From positions 39,718 through 103,717 of the forward strand of contig NZ_JAINFJ010000012.1 of NCBI RefSeq assembly GCF_019966595.1: DNA of 64,000 nucleotides, read 5' to 3'. Origin of the DNA: Oricola indica (GTDB taxonomy: Bacteria; Pseudomonadota; Alphaproteobacteria; Rhizobiales; Rhizobiaceae). The notes under the pieces were generated by a model. That model made no database searches. It was not told the DNA's origin and saw nothing but the letters and a program-made list of their open reading frames with translations. Made by a program: the position numbers and the translations under genes. Of the stretch, positions 26,583 through 42,081 are shown piece by piece (position 1 is the stretch's first letter; every line of letters begins with the position of its first letter).

Positions 26583-28952
26583 TCAGGCCACGCGTTCGTA
26601 GACAAGCCCGGCGCTGTCGTGGAGGACGATGGGCCCACCGACATAGGCGTCGTCGATGGAGGGCGTCTTGAGAACGAGACGCCATCCCATGCCCTGAATG
26701 CCTGGAACCGGCAGCGTGAGCGGATCGAACTCGCCGGTTTCGCCACCTTCCATATGCGTTACGGTGAAGACCTGTTTGCCTTGGGGACCATGCCGAAGGC
26801 AGGAGAAAACGGTGCGCCCGTCCACCGGTCGCAGATAGTCGAACGTGTCGTTTGTTCCCAGATTGTCACGCAGCCATGAATTGGATCGCCGAAATTTGCG
26901 CAGCGCCAGCATGAAGCCTGTCTGGCTCGGATCGAGCAGCGGCAGCGAGTGGGCGACATTGCAGTATTCGTGCATGTCGTCCATCCACGCCCGCGCGATC
27001 GCCTTCAACTCGTCGGGCGTAAAGGTTTCCGGTCCCGCGAGTTTCGGTTCGACCGCATTCAGGAGACTCGAAATCTTGTCGAGGTCGTATTCGGTGACCT
27101 CCACCAGCGCCGGCAATATCTCGAAGAAGCGCACGAGTTCCTCGCGCGTCGTGAAGCCGATCTCCTTCAGGCGGCGAAAGTTGGACGGCACCGAATAGGA
27201 ATACTCGTCCACCTGCCATTTCAGCGAGATCGCCTCTTCGGCGACGACCTTGACGCCATAGCGGTCATCCTGGTTGCGGATGAAACCCCAACTGGCCCGC
27301 GCCGCCGCGTTCAGGAAATCCATCGGCACGCCGGGCAAGGCCGCATAGGTGAGCATCGAGACGGCCGGATTGTCATAGGCCGTGTCGAGGATTTCCATGC
27401 GTGTCCGTCCGAGGCGGGTGTTGATGTTGAGCTTCGGATTGACCTGCGTTCCGCGGCGCAGCGTGTCATGGTTGGCAGTTCCCGAAATCCAGTTCGCCCC
27501 ATATTGCGCGATCTCGCGGATTCGCCAGTATTTCGACAGCCAGAAGCCGTAGATGAACGGCGTGTTGTGGGCGAAAGTGAGCGGGCCCCACTGGAAGATG
27601 TCGTCGTCACCGAGATTCTCGATCACGGCGCGATAGGTGGAGGACAGTTCCCAGTCCTCCTGCGGCCAGGGCCGGCCATCCTCGAAAATGAACCAGGGCC
27701 GGAACCACGTGCCAGCGACTTCCTGCTCCACCTCCGTCATCTGGCGAAGATAGTCGTCGTCATGCTTGAGGGACTGGGTGTGCGGATCCCACCATTTGAA
27801 GTCCTGCGCCCCGTCGATACGCACGCCGTCTGCGCCGAAATCGACCTTGCGGCGCTGCATCTCCAGCAGGATCGCGCGAACCGCCGGATTCTTGTATTCG
27901 AGATTCTGGCCGTACATGTTCGGGCCGGCGAAGAAATGCGGATTGAGCGCGTCGAGGCCCTGATTGTCGGCATGGCCGAAGACCACGTCGAGAACCAGCA
28001 TCTTCGGCTTTCCCGGGAAATTGTGCAGCACGGCGGCAAGATCGGCCAGTTCATCCGGCCGGCCGCTTTCCAGCAGCACCGGATTGACCGCGCCCATCCC
28101 CGAAATGACGACGTCATATCCCCAATTGGTCGTGTCCGGCCGTGTCAGGCCAACGGTTACGGACTGGTCCGTTCCGTCGGCCTCCTGCCAGAAATCGGGT
28201 CCGGTCTCGTAGACCGTCGTCGGCTCGACCGGCAGAAGCTGGACCGCGTCATAGCCGAGATAGAGCGCATCGCCCTGTTCCAGCGGCAGTTCCGCACGCA
28301 GGCGGTCGGACAGGCGTTCGAAATGCCGCGCGAGGCTGGCCAGCGTTCCACCCGCCGTAGCGGTGGGAACATGGATCTGCAGGATGTTGGTCGGTGGGCC
28401 GAAACGATGCGGTTCGTCGCCGGCGAGCGCCTCGTAATAGGCCCGGTCCGCGCGCGCCGCCTGCATGGTCCCCAGGTCGTAAAGCTCGGCGGGCGCCATC
28501 GTCCCGAATGGCAGCGACGCGGCCAGCGGATCGAGGATACGGTGCCAGTCGCCCGCGGCATCACGCCATGCGAGCGCATAGAAATCCCCGATTTCGTCAC
28601 GCGTGCCCGCCTTGAGACCGGCGACGCTGGCGAAGGTATGGGCCTCGTAGCGCATTACCGGGAGATAGATGCGCTCGAAGGTGACGGTCTGGTGTGCGCG
28701 CGTGAGATCGATATCGCCGACCGGCGACAGGATTTCGAGAAACACGTCTCCATCGGGAACCCGATGATCGAGCAGTTCCGGTGTCCAGAATCCGAACTCG
28801 ACGCGGTCACCGACCTTCTGCGCTCCGAGCCGGCGCGCGATGAGCGCTTCGGCGTCGAAGGCGGTCGGCTGCGTCGTCAGTTGCTCCCGGCACCATGCGA
28901 CAAGTCGTTCTGTAGCCTCCGTATCGAGGCTGGCGCGGTCCTTCAGGGACAT
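26583..28952 (-). CDS. GH13 family glycosidase resembling glucosylglycerol hydrolase
   Basis: Protein of 789 residues. The barrel carries GVRIDGAQDFKW (nucleophile Asp380), FIFEDGRPWP (acid/base Glu424) and SGTANHDTLRRG (third carboxylate Asp496), the GH13 triad. Several parts (NWGYDVVISGMGAVNPVLLESG, read as two segments, and the long N-terminal non-catalytic region) resemble what I remember of glucosylglycerol hydrolases rather than amylases or phosphorylases. It would release glucose from glucosylglycerol-type osmolytes; this assignment is moderate. Last gene of the glycogen operon, 43 bases after pgm. No signal peptide, so cytoplasmic. Confidence 0.7.
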   Translation of the reverse strand: MSLKDRASLDTEATERLVAWCREQLTTQPTAFDAEALIARRLGAQKVGDRVEFGFWTPELLDHRVPDGDVFLEILSPVGDIDLTRAHQTVTFERIYLPVMRYEAHTFASVAGLKAGTRDEIGDFYALAWRDAAGDWHRILDPLAASLPFGTMAPAELYDLGTMQAARADRAYYEALAGDEPHRFGPPTNILQIHVPTATAGGTLASLARHFERLSDRLRAELPLEQGDALYLGYDAVQLLPVEPTTVYETGPDFWQEADGTDQSVTVGLTRPDTTNWGYDVVISGMGAVNPVLLESGRPDELADLAAVLHNFPGKPKMLVLDVVFGHADNQGLDALNPHFFAGPNMYGQNLEYKNPAVRAILLEMQRRKVDFGADGVRIDGAQDFKWWDPHTQSLKHDDDYLRQMTEVEQEVAGTWFRPWFIFEDGRPWPQEDWELSSTYRAVIENLGDDDIFQWGPLTFAHNTPFIYGFWLSKYWRIREIAQYGANWISGTANHDTLRRGTQVNPKLNINTRLGRTRMEILDTAYDNPAVSMLTYAALPGVPMDFLNAAARASWGFIRNQDDRYGVKVVAEEAISLKWQVDEYSYSVPSNFRRLKEIGFTTREELVRFFEILPALVEVTEYDLDKISSLLNAVEPKLAGPETFTPDELKAIARAWMDDMHEYCNVAHSLPLLDPSQTGFMLALRKFRRSNSWLRDNLGTNDTFDYLRPVDGRTVFSCLRHGPQGKQVFTVTHMEGGETGEFDPLTLPVPGIQGMGWRLVLKTPSIDDAYVGGPIVLHDSAGLVYERVA

Positions 28953-28995
28953 GGTTGTCTCCCGTGCTTTTCGGGCCGTGGAGACCCCTTTTTCC

Positions 28996-32550
<3,555 letters not shown>

Positions 32551-32554
<4 letters not shown>

Positions 32555-34641
32555 CCGGTCTTCTCCAAAACGAGAACCACGACCGACGCCGCCGACACGG
32601 AGACCTTGCCGCCATGCACCGTTTTCGGTTCAGTTTCGGGATGGGCCGTGTCGATCTGGAGGCTCCAGGTTTGTCCGGCGGGATCATCGGGAACCGTGAC
32701 CTCGACATCCGGCCCTGCATTGAACACGGCAAAAACCGCCGCCTCGAGCGCCGCATAGGGCGGCGTGCCGGACGCAGTGCGCAACTCGGCGCAGACGAGG
32801 CGCAGATCCGGATCATCCCAGTCCTCGCTCGTCATCGGCGTACCGTCGGCGCGGCTCCAGAAAAGGTCTTCCTTGCCGTCCATGGCGCGTTCGCGGGCGT
32901 GCAGGAAACGCTTCTGGCGCAGAATCGGGTGCGCCTTGCGGAAGGCGATCATGCGCTTCGTGAAATCGAGAAAGGCGTCGTCGCCGTTCTCCCAGTCAAT
33001 CCAGCTGATCTCGCTGTCCTGGCAATAGGCGTTGTTGTTGCCGCCCTGGCTGTGGCCGATCTCGTCGCCGGCGAGGATCATCGGCGTGCCCTGGGCGAGC
33101 AGCAGCGTCGCCATCATGTTGCGGCGGCGGCGCTCCCGCGCCGCGAGGATGCCGATGTCGTCGGTCTCCCCCTCGGCGCCGAGATTGAAGGAATAATTCT
33201 CGGAATGGCCGTCGCGATTGTCCTCGCCATTCGCCTCGTTGTGCTTGGAATTGTAGGCGACCACATCGGCGAGCGTGAAGCCGTCATGGGCCGAGACGAA
33301 ATTGACCGAAGATGTCGCCGGACGTCCGGAGTGATCGAATTGCAGCGCCGACCCGGTCAGGCGATCGGCAAGGTCGGGCGCACGGCCGGGATCGCCGCGC
33401 CAGAACCGGCGAACGCCGTCCCGGAAACGGTCGTTCCATTCCATGAAGGGTGGCGGAAAAGCCCCGAGCTGATAACCGCCGGGGCCGATATCCCACGGTT
33501 CGGCGATCAGCTTGACCTTTGTCAGGACCGGGTCCTGCCGCACCGCGTCGAAGAAGGCCGCGCCGCGATCGAACCCGGAGGGCGTACGCCCGAGCGTGGA
33601 GCAGAGATCGAAGCGGAAGCCGTCGACATGCATCACCTCGACCCAGTAGCGCAGCGAATCCATGACCATGCGCAGCACCATGGGATGGTCGAGATTGAGC
33701 GTGTTTCCCGTGCCGGTGTCGTTCACGTAGTAACGCGGGTTCTGTTCCAGCCGGTAATAAGACCGGTTGTCGAGACCACGGAAGCTGAGCGTCGGTCCGA
33801 GCTCGTTGCCCTCGCCGGTGTGGTTGTAGACCACATCCATCAGCACCTCGATGCCCGCCGCGTGGAAGCGGGCGACCATGGTCTGGAACTCGGCGATGTC
33901 GCCCTCGTGCAGATAGCGCGGCTCCGGCGCGAAGAAGCCGATCGTCTGGTAGCCCCAGTAGTTGGTGAGGTTGCGCTCGACGAGGAAGCGGTCGTTGAGG
34001 AAGGCTTGCGAGGGCAGAAGCTCGATCGTCGTGATGCCGAGATCGACGAGGTAATCGAGCATCGGTTCCGAGGCGAGACCCAGGAACTTGCCGCGCGGCT
34101 GCGCATGGGGATGCAGCTGCGTCATGCCCTTCACATGCGCCTCATAGACGATCGTCTCGGCGACCGGCGTGTCCGGCGGCGCGTCGTCACCCCAGGAAAA
34201 GGCCGGATCGACGACGACGCATCGGGGCATGAATGGCGCGCTGTCGGTCTTGTCGTAGCTCAGATCGTCACGCTTGCGGCTGCTCTCGTATCCCATCAGC
34301 GCGTCCGACCATTCCGGATGGCCGGTCAGGCGCTTGGCGTAGGGATCGATCAGCAGCTTGTTGGGATTGAAACGATGCCCCTCGTCGGGGCGATACGGAC
34401 CGTATGCGCGGTAGCCGTAGAGCTGTCCCGGGCGCAGGCCCGGAATGTAGCCATGCCAGACATCGCCGTCGCGTTCGGGCAGATCGAGGCGCGCAATTTC
34501 CTTCTTGCCGTCTTCCGAGAAGAGGCACAGCGTCATGCGGCTGGCGTGTTCGGAAAACACCGCGAAATTGACACCGTCGCCGTCAAAGGTCGCGCCAACG
34601 GGCGCCGGCCGGCCGGCGCAGATCGAGAAGTCTTGCGTCAT
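32551..34641 (-). CDS. glgX: Glycogen debranching enzyme
   Basis: Protein of 696 residues. An N-terminal CBM48-like domain (GVNFAVFSEHASRMTLCLF) precedes a GH13 isoamylase-type barrel with DVVYNHTGEGNELGPTLSF, HVDGFRFDLCSTLGR (nucleophile Asp), KLIAEPWDIGPGGYQLG (acid Glu) and FVSAHDGFTLADVV. It hydrolyses alpha-1,6 branches of phosphorylase-limit glycogen. The start overlaps the glgA stop by four bases. Intracellular, no signal peptide; close to the usual length for GlgX. Confidence 0.96.
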
Positions 34642-36071
34642 GGATGCTGTCCGAGGCTTTCATAGAGCGCCGCATAGCGCGGCGCGGAGGCGGACCAGCC
34701 GACGGGGTGGCGCATCGCGCGGCGCTGCATGCGCTCCCAGGCGGGCTTGTCCGCAAAGAGGTCACATAGCCGCCCGAGCGCGTCGGCAAGCGAATCCGCT
34801 GTTACGGGGAAGAACTGGAATCCGGTCGCGACATCGGCAACCAGCGCCGCGTCATTGGCGCGGATAACCGTGTCGGCCAGCCCGCCTGTCATCGCGACGA
34901 CCGGGATCGCGCCGTAGCGAAGCCCGTAAAGCTGGGTCAGGCCGCAGGGCTCGAAGCGGGACGGCACGATGACAGCGTCGCCGCCCGCCATCATGCGGTG
35001 CGACAGCGCCTCGTCATATCCGATGCGGACCGAAACCTGCGGCATGCCGTCGGCCGCGTTTCGCCACGCGGCCTCGAGCGCAGCGTCGCCCGATCCGAGC
35101 AGTGCGACCTGGCCGCCGCGCGCGACAAACGCCGGCAGCGCGTCTAGCAGCAGGTCGAGGCCCTTCTGTTCGGTCAACCGCGAGATCACGACCGCAAGCG
35201 GACCGTCGGTATGGGCGAGGCCGAACTCCTCGATGAGCATGGCGCGGTTGACCGCCTTCTTTTTCGGCGATTTGAAGGGGGAGATTTCGGGATCGGTCTG
35301 CGGGTCCCAGAAGGACTCGTCGATGCCGTTGAGAATGCCGACCAGATCGGCGCGACGACTGCGCAGGACGCCGTCGAGCCCCATGCCGAATTCCGGCAGC
35401 ATCAACTCGCGCGCATAGGTCGGGCTCACCGTCGAGAGCTTGTCGGCATAGACCAGCCCCGCCTTGAGCGCATTGATCGCGCCGTAATATTCAAACCCGT
35501 CCGGCTGGAACCCCGACGGCGGCAGGCGCAGCCCTTCCAGCCGGGACGCGGGCGCCATGCCATGAAACGCGATGTTGTGAATGGTCAGCAGACTGGGAAC
35601 GTGGGCCGGCGCATCCATTTCGCGCAGATAGACCGGCGCGAGCGATGCCTGCCAGTCATGCAGGTGCATGACGTCCGGCCGCCAGTCGCCGACACCCTCG
35701 GCCGCGATGGCGGCGGCGATCCAGCTCAGCGCGGCGAAGCGTTCGGGATTGTCCGGCCAGTCTTTCCCGTCGGGTCCGAGATAGATCGCGCCCTTTCGGT
35801 CATAGAGATGGGGCGCATCGAGGACCAGCAGGTCCAGCCCGGCGACCGTCGCTTCGAGCAGACGCGCCGGACCGCCCATGAGGTCGGCATCCTCGCGAAC
35901 CACACGTTTTCGTTTCAGAGCGGCTATGACGGAAGGATATCCCGGCAAAAGCGTCCGAAGCTTCCACCCGGTCTCCAGCATGGCAGCGGGTAGCGCGCCC
36001 GCGACGTCGGCCAGTCCGCCAGTCTTGATCAGCGGCGCGCATTCCGACGCCACGGACAGCGCTTGCCTCAT
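34638..36071 (-). CDS. glgA: Glycogen synthase (ADP-glucose)
   Basis: Protein of 477 residues from ATG 36071, whose ATGA overlaps the glgC stop. [23 protein letters not shown] has the K-T-G-G-L ADP-glucose loop (given across the family's N-terminal signature), and the GT5 C-terminal domain has [17 protein letters not shown] and [18 protein letters not shown] with the catalytic Glu. It extends alpha-1,4-glucan from ADP-glucose supplied by GlgC. Middle gene of the leftward operon with overlaps on both sides. Confidence 0.97.
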   Translation of the reverse strand: MRQALSVASECAPLIKTGGLADVAGALPAAMLETGWKLRTLLPGYPSVIAALKRKRVVREDADLMGGPARLLEATVAGLDLLVLDAPHLYDRKGAIYLGPDGKDWPDNPERFAALSWIAAAIAAEGVGDWRPDVMHLHDWQASLAPVYLREMDAPAHVPSLLTIHNIAFHGMAPASRLEGLRLPPSGFQPDGFEYYGAINALKAGLVYADKLSTVSPTYARELMLPEFGMGLDGVLRSRRADLVGILNGIDESFWDPQTDPEISPFKSPKKKAVNRAMLIEEFGLAHTDGPLAVVISRLTEQKGLDLLLDALPAFVARGGQVALLGSGDAALEAAWRNAADGMPQVSVRIGYDEALSHRMMAGGDAVIVPSRFEPCGLTQLYGLRYGAIPVVAMTGGLADTVIRANDAALVADVATGFQFFPVTADSLADALGRLCDLFADKPAWERMQRRAMRHPVGWSASAPRYAALYESLGQHP

Positions 36072-37324
36072 CCGGCGGCTCTCCGATCGAGCATCTGCTG
36101 GGTGATCAGGGTGATGCCGTTTTCGCTGACGCGGAACCACTTGGCGTCTTCCTCCGGATCCTCGCCGACGACGAGGCCGGTCGGGACCACGACGCCGCGG
36201 TCGATGACCACATTGCGCAACCGCGCATTTCGCTCGATGACCGCGTATGGCAGCACAACCGCATGTTCGAGGACCGAGAAGGAATTCGAATGAACTCCGG
36301 TGAACAGCAACGAGTTGCGCACTTCCGTCCCGGAGATGATACAGCCGCCGGAAACGAGGCTCGAGACGGCCGTACCGCGCCGCGCCTCCTCATCATGGAC
36401 GAATTTCGCGGGGGGGACGCTCTCCGAATAGGTCCAAATCGGCCAGTTGCGGTCCCACAGGTCGAGATCGGGCGTGAAATCGGTCAGGTCGATATTCGCT
36501 TTCCAGAACGCATCGACCGTGCCGACATCGCGCCAATAGGCCGGCGCCTCGGGCGTGTGCTTGACGCAGCTTTCGGAGAAGCGGTGCGCCATGGCCTTGC
36601 CGTTCTTGACGATGTCGGGGATCAGGTCGCCACCGAAATCATGCCGCGAATTCGGATCGGCGGCATCGGCGAGCAGCAGTTCGCGCAGAAAGGGCCAGGA
36701 AAAGACATAGATGCCCATGGAGGCGAGCGCGACATCGGGATCCTCCGGCGTGCCCGGCGGGTCGGCCGGCTTTTCCAGGAAATCCGTGATGCGATCATTC
36801 GTGTCGATGGCCATCACGCCGAAGGCCGTCGCCTCCTCGCGCGGCACCGTCAGGCAGCCGACCGTGACGTCGGCGCCCGTTTCGACATGCTGGCGGATCA
36901 TCACCTCGTAATCCATCTTGTAGACGTGATCGCCGGCCAGGATCAGCACATAATCCACATCGTAGCTGTCAACGATGTCGATGTTCTGCGTCACCGCGTC
37001 GGCGGTTCCCATGTACCACATGTTCTCATCGACGCGTTGTGAAGCCGGCAAAATATCGAGGTACTCATTGCGTTCCGGTCGGAAGAAGTTCCAGCCCCTC
37101 TGGCAATGCCGGATGAGCGAATGCGCCTTGTACTGGGTGGCGATCGCCATCTTGCGAATCCCGGAATTCAAGGCGTTCGAGAGGGCGAAGTCGATAATTC
37201 GGGTCTTGCCGCCAAAGTAAACGGCGGGCTTGGCGCGGCGGTCGGTCAATTCCTTTAGCCGACTACCTCTTCCGCCCGCGAGCACAAAAGCCATGCTCCT
37301 GTTCGTTAACCGGGAAATTGCCAT
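36068..37324 (-). CDS. glgC: Glucose-1-phosphate adenylyltransferase
   Basis: Protein of 418 residues from ATG 37324 with GGGAGGAG upstream. [24 protein letters not shown] is the nucleotide-binding loop (described across its length), followed by [23 protein letters not shown] [13 protein letters not shown] and the left-handed beta-helix of the C-terminal allosteric domain. It makes ADP-glucose, the committed and normally allosterically controlled step of glycogen synthesis. Lies 20 bases after glgB and overlaps glgA by four. Confidence 0.97.
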   Translation of the reverse strand: MAISRLTNRSMAFVLAGGRGSRLKELTDRRAKPAVYFGGKTRIIDFALSNALNSGIRKMAIATQYKAHSLIRHCQRGWNFFRPERNEYLDILPASQRVDENMWYMGTADAVTQNIDIVDSYDVDYVLILAGDHVYKMDYEVMIRQHVETGADVTVGCLTVPREEATAFGVMAIDTNDRITDFLEKPADPPGTPEDPDVALASMGIYVFSWPFLRELLLADAADPNSRHDFGGDLIPDIVKNGKAMAHRFSESCVKHTPEAPAYWRDVGTVDAFWKANIDLTDFTPDLDLWDRNWPIWTYSESVPPAKFVHDEEARRGTAVSSLVSGGCIISGTEVRNSLLFTGVHSNSFSVLEHAVVLPYAVIERNARLRNVVIDRGVVVPTGLVVGEDPEEDAKWFRVSENGITLITQQMLDRRAAG

Positions 37325-37344
37325 GGTTGCGTCTCCTCCCTTGG

Positions 37345-39549
37345 TCACGCCTCGAATGCCAGAATAACGGTCGACAGCGGAGGCAGTGTGACACGCGCCG
37401 AGGCCGGCTGGCCGTGGTGCCCCTCGCCTGTCGCGGTCACGCCGCCCATATTGCCGCGATTTCCGCCGCCATAGATATCCGCATCGGTGTTGAGCGCCTC
37501 GCGCCACCGCCCGGCGGCGGGCAAGCCGCACAGCCAGTCCCGGCGCTCGACCGGCGTGAAATTGCAGATCGCGACAACCGGCGGATCATCGGGTCCGCCG
37601 AGGCGGATCCACGCATATATGGAATCCTCGCTCGCATTGGCTTCGATCCACTGGAAGCCGTCGCTTTCGCAATCCTTGACGTGCAGTGCGGGCGTTGCCC
37701 GGTAGAGCGTATTGAGATCGCGCACAAGGCGCTGCACACCCTGATGATTGGGATACTGCGTCAGCTCCCAGGCGACCTCGCCTTCGTGGTTCCACTCCGT
37801 CGGCTGTGCGATCTCGCAGCCCATGAAAAGAAGCTTCTTTCCCGGATGGGCCCACATGAAGCCGTAATAGGCCCGCAGATTGGCGAAGCGCTCCCACTCA
37901 TCGCCCGGCATGCGCCCGAGCATCGAGCCCTTGCCGTGCACGACCTCGTCATGGCTGATCGGCAGGATGAAGTTCTCCGAAAAGGCGTAATGCAGACCGA
38001 AGGTCATCTGATGGTGATGAAACTTCCGGTGAATCGGCTCGCGCCCGATATAATCGAGCGTGTCGTTCATCCAGCCCATGTTCCACTTGTAGCCGAAACC
38101 GAGGCCGCCACTATCGACCGGGCGCGACACGCCGGGAAAGCTGGTGCTTTCCTCGGCCACGGTCATGATGCCTCCGACTTCGCCATAGACGGTGGTGTTC
38201 ATGCGCTGAAGCATGGCGATGGCCTCGAGATTCTCGCGTCCGCCGTGCTTGTTGGGAACCCATTCGCCTTCCTTGCGCGAATAGTCGCGGTAGAGCATAG
38301 AGGCGACCGCATCCACGCGCAGCCCATCGACGTGATATTCCTCCAGCCAATAGAGCGCGTTGGACACCAGATAGTTGGCCACTTCGACGCGGCCGTAGTT
38401 GAAGATCAATGTGTTCCAGTCTTGATGGAACCCCTCGCGCGGGTCGGCGTGCTCGTAAAGCGCTGTGCCGTCGAAACGGCCGAGACCGTGCGGATCGGTC
38501 GGGAAATGCCCCGGCACCCAGTCGAGGATAATTCCAATATCCTTTTCATGCGCCGCCTCGACGAGGTCGCGAAATTCGTGCGGCGGACCATGGCGGATGG
38601 TCGGTGCATAGAGCCCGACGGGCTGATAGCCCCATGAACCGTCGAAAGGATACTCGCTGAGCGGCAGGAACTCGATATGGGTGAACCCCATATCATGCAC
38701 ATAGTCGACCAGTTCGACCGCCGCTTCCTTGTAGGAAATCATCCGGTTGTCTTCGTCGTGACGGCGTTTCCACGACCCAAGATGCACTTCGTAGACGGAT
38801 ATCGGCGCGGTCCGGGCGTCGCGGCCGGCGCGGTCCTCCATCCAGTTATCGTCTTTCCAGCCATAGCCCCCGATGTCGCGGACGATGGAGGCATTTTCCG
38901 GCGGGTGCTGGGACCCGAAGCCGACCGGGTCGGCCTTGAGCGGCTGTACCGTGCCGTCGGGTCCGACGATGCGATATTTGTAATGGGTCCCTTCGCCGAC
39001 GCCCGGAATGAAAATCTCCCAGACACCGGTGGAGCCGCGTCGCCGCATGATATGGCGGCGGCCATCCCACCAGTTGAACTCACCCACCACGGAAACGCGT
39101 TGAGCGCTTGGCGCCCAGACCGCGAAATGCGTGCCGTTCGTGCCCTCATGCGTGATCACATGCGCGCCGAGCACCTTCCAGAGACGGCGATGGGTTCCCT
39201 CGCCGATCAGGTATTCGTCCATCTCGCCGATTACCGGTCCGAAGCGGTAGGGATCGCCGAACTCCCAGCTTTTTCCATCGGCCGAGCCGCGCAGGCGATA
39301 GGGCTCGCCGGACGGGATCTCGCCGTAGAAGACCGTCGGCGCGCCGGGAAGGGGCGAAAGTTCGACGGTGGCGGATGGTGTTTCGGCAGCCAGGGACTGC
39401 GCGCCGGGATCGTGCGCGATCAGCCAGGTCTTGCCGTCTGTTTCATGTGGCCCAAGCACGGAGAACGGATCATCATGCGTGCCGTCGGCAATGCGACGCG
39501 CCGTCTCCTCTGTGATCAGGCTTGCGATCGGTTCGGGTCTGGATTTCAT
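37345..39549 (-). CDS. glgB: 1,4-alpha-glucan branching enzyme
   Basis: Protein of 734 residues. N-terminal modules ([18 protein letters not shown], then the CBM48 stretch [21 protein letters not shown] read as its two halves) precede a GH13 barrel with [17 protein letters not shown] (nucleophile), [14 protein letters not shown] (acid) and [16 protein letters not shown]. It introduces alpha-1,6 branches into growing glycogen. Length fits the long N1-type GlgB. The start is 54 bases after the glgP stop; GlgC follows after 20. Confidence 0.97.
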   Translation of the reverse strand: MKSRPEPIASLITEETARRIADGTHDDPFSVLGPHETDGKTWLIAHDPGAQSLAAETPSATVELSPLPGAPTVFYGEIPSGEPYRLRGSADGKSWEFGDPYRFGPVIGEMDEYLIGEGTHRRLWKVLGAHVITHEGTNGTHFAVWAPSAQRVSVVGEFNWWDGRRHIMRRRGSTGVWEIFIPGVGEGTHYKYRIVGPDGTVQPLKADPVGFGSQHPPENASIVRDIGGYGWKDDNWMEDRAGRDARTAPISVYEVHLGSWKRRHDEDNRMISYKEAAVELVDYVHDMGFTHIEFLPLSEYPFDGSWGYQPVGLYAPTIRHGPPHEFRDLVEAAHEKDIGIILDWVPGHFPTDPHGLGRFDGTALYEHADPREGFHQDWNTLIFNYGRVEVANYLVSNALYWLEEYHVDGLRVDAVASMLYRDYSRKEGEWVPNKHGGRENLEAIAMLQRMNTTVYGEVGGIMTVAEESTSFPGVSRPVDSGGLGFGYKWNMGWMNDTLDYIGREPIHRKFHHHQMTFGLHYAFSENFILPISHDEVVHGKGSMLGRMPGDEWERFANLRAYYGFMWAHPGKKLLFMGCEIAQPTEWNHEGEVAWELTQYPNHQGVQRLVRDLNTLYRATPALHVKDCESDGFQWIEANASEDSIYAWIRLGGPDDPPVVAICNFTPVERRDWLCGLPAAGRWREALNTDADIYGGGNRGNMGGVTATGEGHHGQPASARVTLPPLSTVILAFEA

Positions 39550-39603
39550 GGCCTAAGGCTATCTGGCTCGCACCGAATAGCAATAGCCAAGAACGCTTAG
39601 CCG

Positions 39604-41985
39604 CTATGATCCGATCGGGACGGAGTGCGCCGACCAGACGTCTTGCATGTAGCCGCGGATGGTTCGGTCGGAGGAAAACCAACCGGTACGCGCCGTGTTG
39701 AGCGCCGCCATCCGCATCCAGCGTTCCTGGTCCAGATACACGCCATCGACCTCGCGCTGCTTGTCGTAATAGGACGCGAAATCGGAGCAGACGAGGAAGT
39801 AATCCGACCAGCGCAGGTTCTCCACCACGTCCGCGTAGCGGTCGGGTTCGCCGGGCGAGAAGACGCCGCTCTCGATATCGGCGATGGCGCCTGCGAGTTC
39901 CGGGCTCGCCTCGATGGCCTTGCGCGCGTGTTCATCGACCGCACGACGCTCGATGACTTCCGGTGCGGTCATGCCGAACAGGAAGAAATTGTCTGCGCCG
40001 ACATGGTCGCGGATTTCGACATTGGCGCCGTCCAGCGTGCCGATGGTCAGAGCGCCGTTGAGCGCGAATTTCATGTTGCCGGTGCCCGACGCTTCCTTGC
40101 CGGCGGTCGAAATCTGTTCCGACAGGTCCGCGGCCGGAATCAGCCGCTCGGCAAGCGTGACGTTGTAGTTCGGAAGATAGGCGACCTTGAGGAGATCGGA
40201 TGTCGCCGGATCGGCGTTGACGGTGCGGGCGACGTCGTTGATCAGGTGAATGATCTTCTTGGCGAAGATGTAGCCCGGCGCGGCCTTGCCGGCGAAAATC
40301 TTGACGCGCGGCGTCCAGCCGGCGTTCGGATTCTCGCGCATCGCGCGCCACAGCGCGATGGTCTCGAGGATGTTGAGATGCTGGCGCTTGTATTCGTGGA
40401 TGCGCTTGATCTGGATGTCGAACATGGCATCCGGATCGAGCATGATGCCCTCGGTCTCGCGTACGAAATGCGCCAGCGCAACCTTGTTCTTCTTCTTGGC
40501 CTCGGCGTATTCGTGGCGGAAACCGGCATCCTCGACATGCGGCTCCAGCTCCGACAGCCGGTCGAGATGGCCGACCCAGTCATTGCCGATCGACTTGTCG
40601 ATCAGGCCGGAAAGCGCCGGGTTGCACGACAGCAGCCAGCGCCGCGGCGTCACGCCATTGGTCTCGTTGACGATGCGGTCCGGATGCAGACGGTTCAGTT
40701 CGGAGAAGACCGTCTGCTTCATCAGGTCGGTATGCAGCGCCGACACGCCGTTGATACGGTGCGCCATGATGAAGGACAGTTCGCCCATCTTGACGTGACC
40801 ATGCTCGATGGCGGTGACCTTGCGGGTCGGATTGCGGCGCGCATGCAGATCGTCGATCCGCTCGATCAGGCGAAGATGGCGCGGCAGGAGCGATCCCATC
40901 AGCCCTTCCGACCAGCGTTCCAGCGCCTCGGGCAACAGCGTGTGGTTCGTGTAGGACAGGCAGCCGCGCGCGATATCGACCGATTCCTCGAAATCGAGCC
41001 CCTTGTCGTCATGCAGCAGCCGAACGAGTTCCGGGCCGGCGATCGCCGGATGAGTGTCGTTGAGCTGGATGGCGACCTTGTGCGGCAGTTTGCGCAGGTC
41101 ATCATACTCGGTCAGGAAGCGGCGAAGGATGTCGCGCAGCGAAGCGGCGGTGAAGAAGTATTCCTGCTTGAGCCGAAGCGCCTTGCCCTGCTCGGTGGTG
41201 TCGTCTGGATAAAGAACGCGCGAGATGGTGCGCGCCAAAGCCTCGGGTTCTGCCGCGGCTGCATATTCGCCGCGATTGAAGCGCTCCAGGTCGAAGATGC
41301 GCGTCGGCTTGGCGTTCCAGAGGCGCAGCGTGTTCGCCCATTTGCCCCGCCAGCCGATGATCGGCGTGTCGTGGGCGGCGGCGATGACACGCTCTTCGGG
41401 CTGCCAGACGGCCTGATCGCCGGATTCGACAACCGAACCGCCGAAGCCGATCTCGAAGGTCGCCTCGGGACGCTCGAACTCCCATGCATGCTTGCCCGAC
41501 AACCAGGTCTCCGGCTCTTCGACCTGGCGTCCATCGACGAAGCGCTGGCGGAAGAGGCCGTGTTCGTAGCGGATGCCATAGCCATGGGCGGGGCAGGCGA
41601 CTGTCGACAGGGAATCCAGGAAACAGGCTGCGAGGCGGCCGAGGCCACCGTTGCCGAGGGCGGCGTCCGGCTCGTTTTCCAGCACTGCCTCGAAGGAGAT
41701 GCCGAGTTCCTCGAAGACTTCCTTCGACCGGTCGAGCAGGCCGAGATTGACGATCGCATCCTCCAGCAGGCGGCCGATCAGGAATTCCATCGACAGGTAG
41801 TAGACCCGTTTGTGCTGACCGGCATAGGTGGCGCGCGTGGCGTTGAACCAGGGATCGACGATCCGGTCGCGCACGGCCAGCGACAGGGCCACCCGCCAGT
41901 CATAGATATGGGCGTGGGCGGGATCCTTGCCGAGGGAATATTTGAGATGGTGCAACAGGCTGTCGCGCAAGTCGGCTTCTGTCAT
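39604..41985 (-). CDS. glgP: Glycogen phosphorylase
   Basis: Protein of 793 residues from ATG 41985 with AGGGGA upstream; the frame opens earlier without homology. GT35 landmarks: GNGGLGRLAACFLDSL, GYGIRYEHGLFRQ, QLNDTHPAI, TNGVTPRRWL, and EASGTGNMKFALNGALTIG with the pyridoxal-phosphate Lys. It phosphorolyses alpha-1,4-glucan to glucose 1-phosphate, which Pgm uses. First gene of the leftward operon, so the promoter should lie in the 265-base spacer before the RNase D-like gene. Confidence 0.97.
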   Translation of the reverse strand: MTEADLRDSLLHHLKYSLGKDPAHAHIYDWRVALSLAVRDRIVDPWFNATRATYAGQHKRVYYLSMEFLIGRLLEDAIVNLGLLDRSKEVFEELGISFEAVLENEPDAALGNGGLGRLAACFLDSLSTVACPAHGYGIRYEHGLFRQRFVDGRQVEEPETWLSGKHAWEFERPEATFEIGFGGSVVESGDQAVWQPEERVIAAAHDTPIIGWRGKWANTLRLWNAKPTRIFDLERFNRGEYAAAAEPEALARTISRVLYPDDTTEQGKALRLKQEYFFTAASLRDILRRFLTEYDDLRKLPHKVAIQLNDTHPAIAGPELVRLLHDDKGLDFEESVDIARGCLSYTNHTLLPEALERWSEGLMGSLLPRHLRLIERIDDLHARRNPTRKVTAIEHGHVKMGELSFIMAHRINGVSALHTDLMKQTVFSELNRLHPDRIVNETNGVTPRRWLLSCNPALSGLIDKSIGNDWVGHLDRLSELEPHVEDAGFRHEYAEAKKKNKVALAHFVRETEGIMLDPDAMFDIQIKRIHEYKRQHLNILETIALWRAMRENPNAGWTPRVKIFAGKAAPGYIFAKKIIHLINDVARTVNADPATSDLLKVAYLPNYNVTLAERLIPAADLSEQISTAGKEASGTGNMKFALNGALTIGTLDGANVEIRDHVGADNFFLFGMTAPEVIERRAVDEHARKAIEASPELAGAIADIESGVFSPGEPDRYADVVENLRWSDYFLVCSDFASYYDKQREVDGVYLDQERWMRMAALNTARTGWFSSDRTIRGYMQDVWSAHSVPIGS

Positions 41986-42061
41986 GGTCTGTCCCCTGCC
42001 GATAAAAGCAATGATCGGCGAAATCGGATGGAAATGGTCTTGGGAGGCCAAAGCGGTTTAA

Positions 42062-42081
42062 ACGATTGTATCGTCAATCGT
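42062..42081. promoter_or_regulatory. Inverted repeat upstream of the glgP operon
   Basis: ACGATTG, six bases, CAATCGT: perfect 7-bp arms, 77-96 bases upstream of glgP and about 170 before the divergent exonuclease gene. A candidate operator in the only sizeable spacer (41986-42250) ahead of the whole operon. The binder is unknown. Confidence 0.4.
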
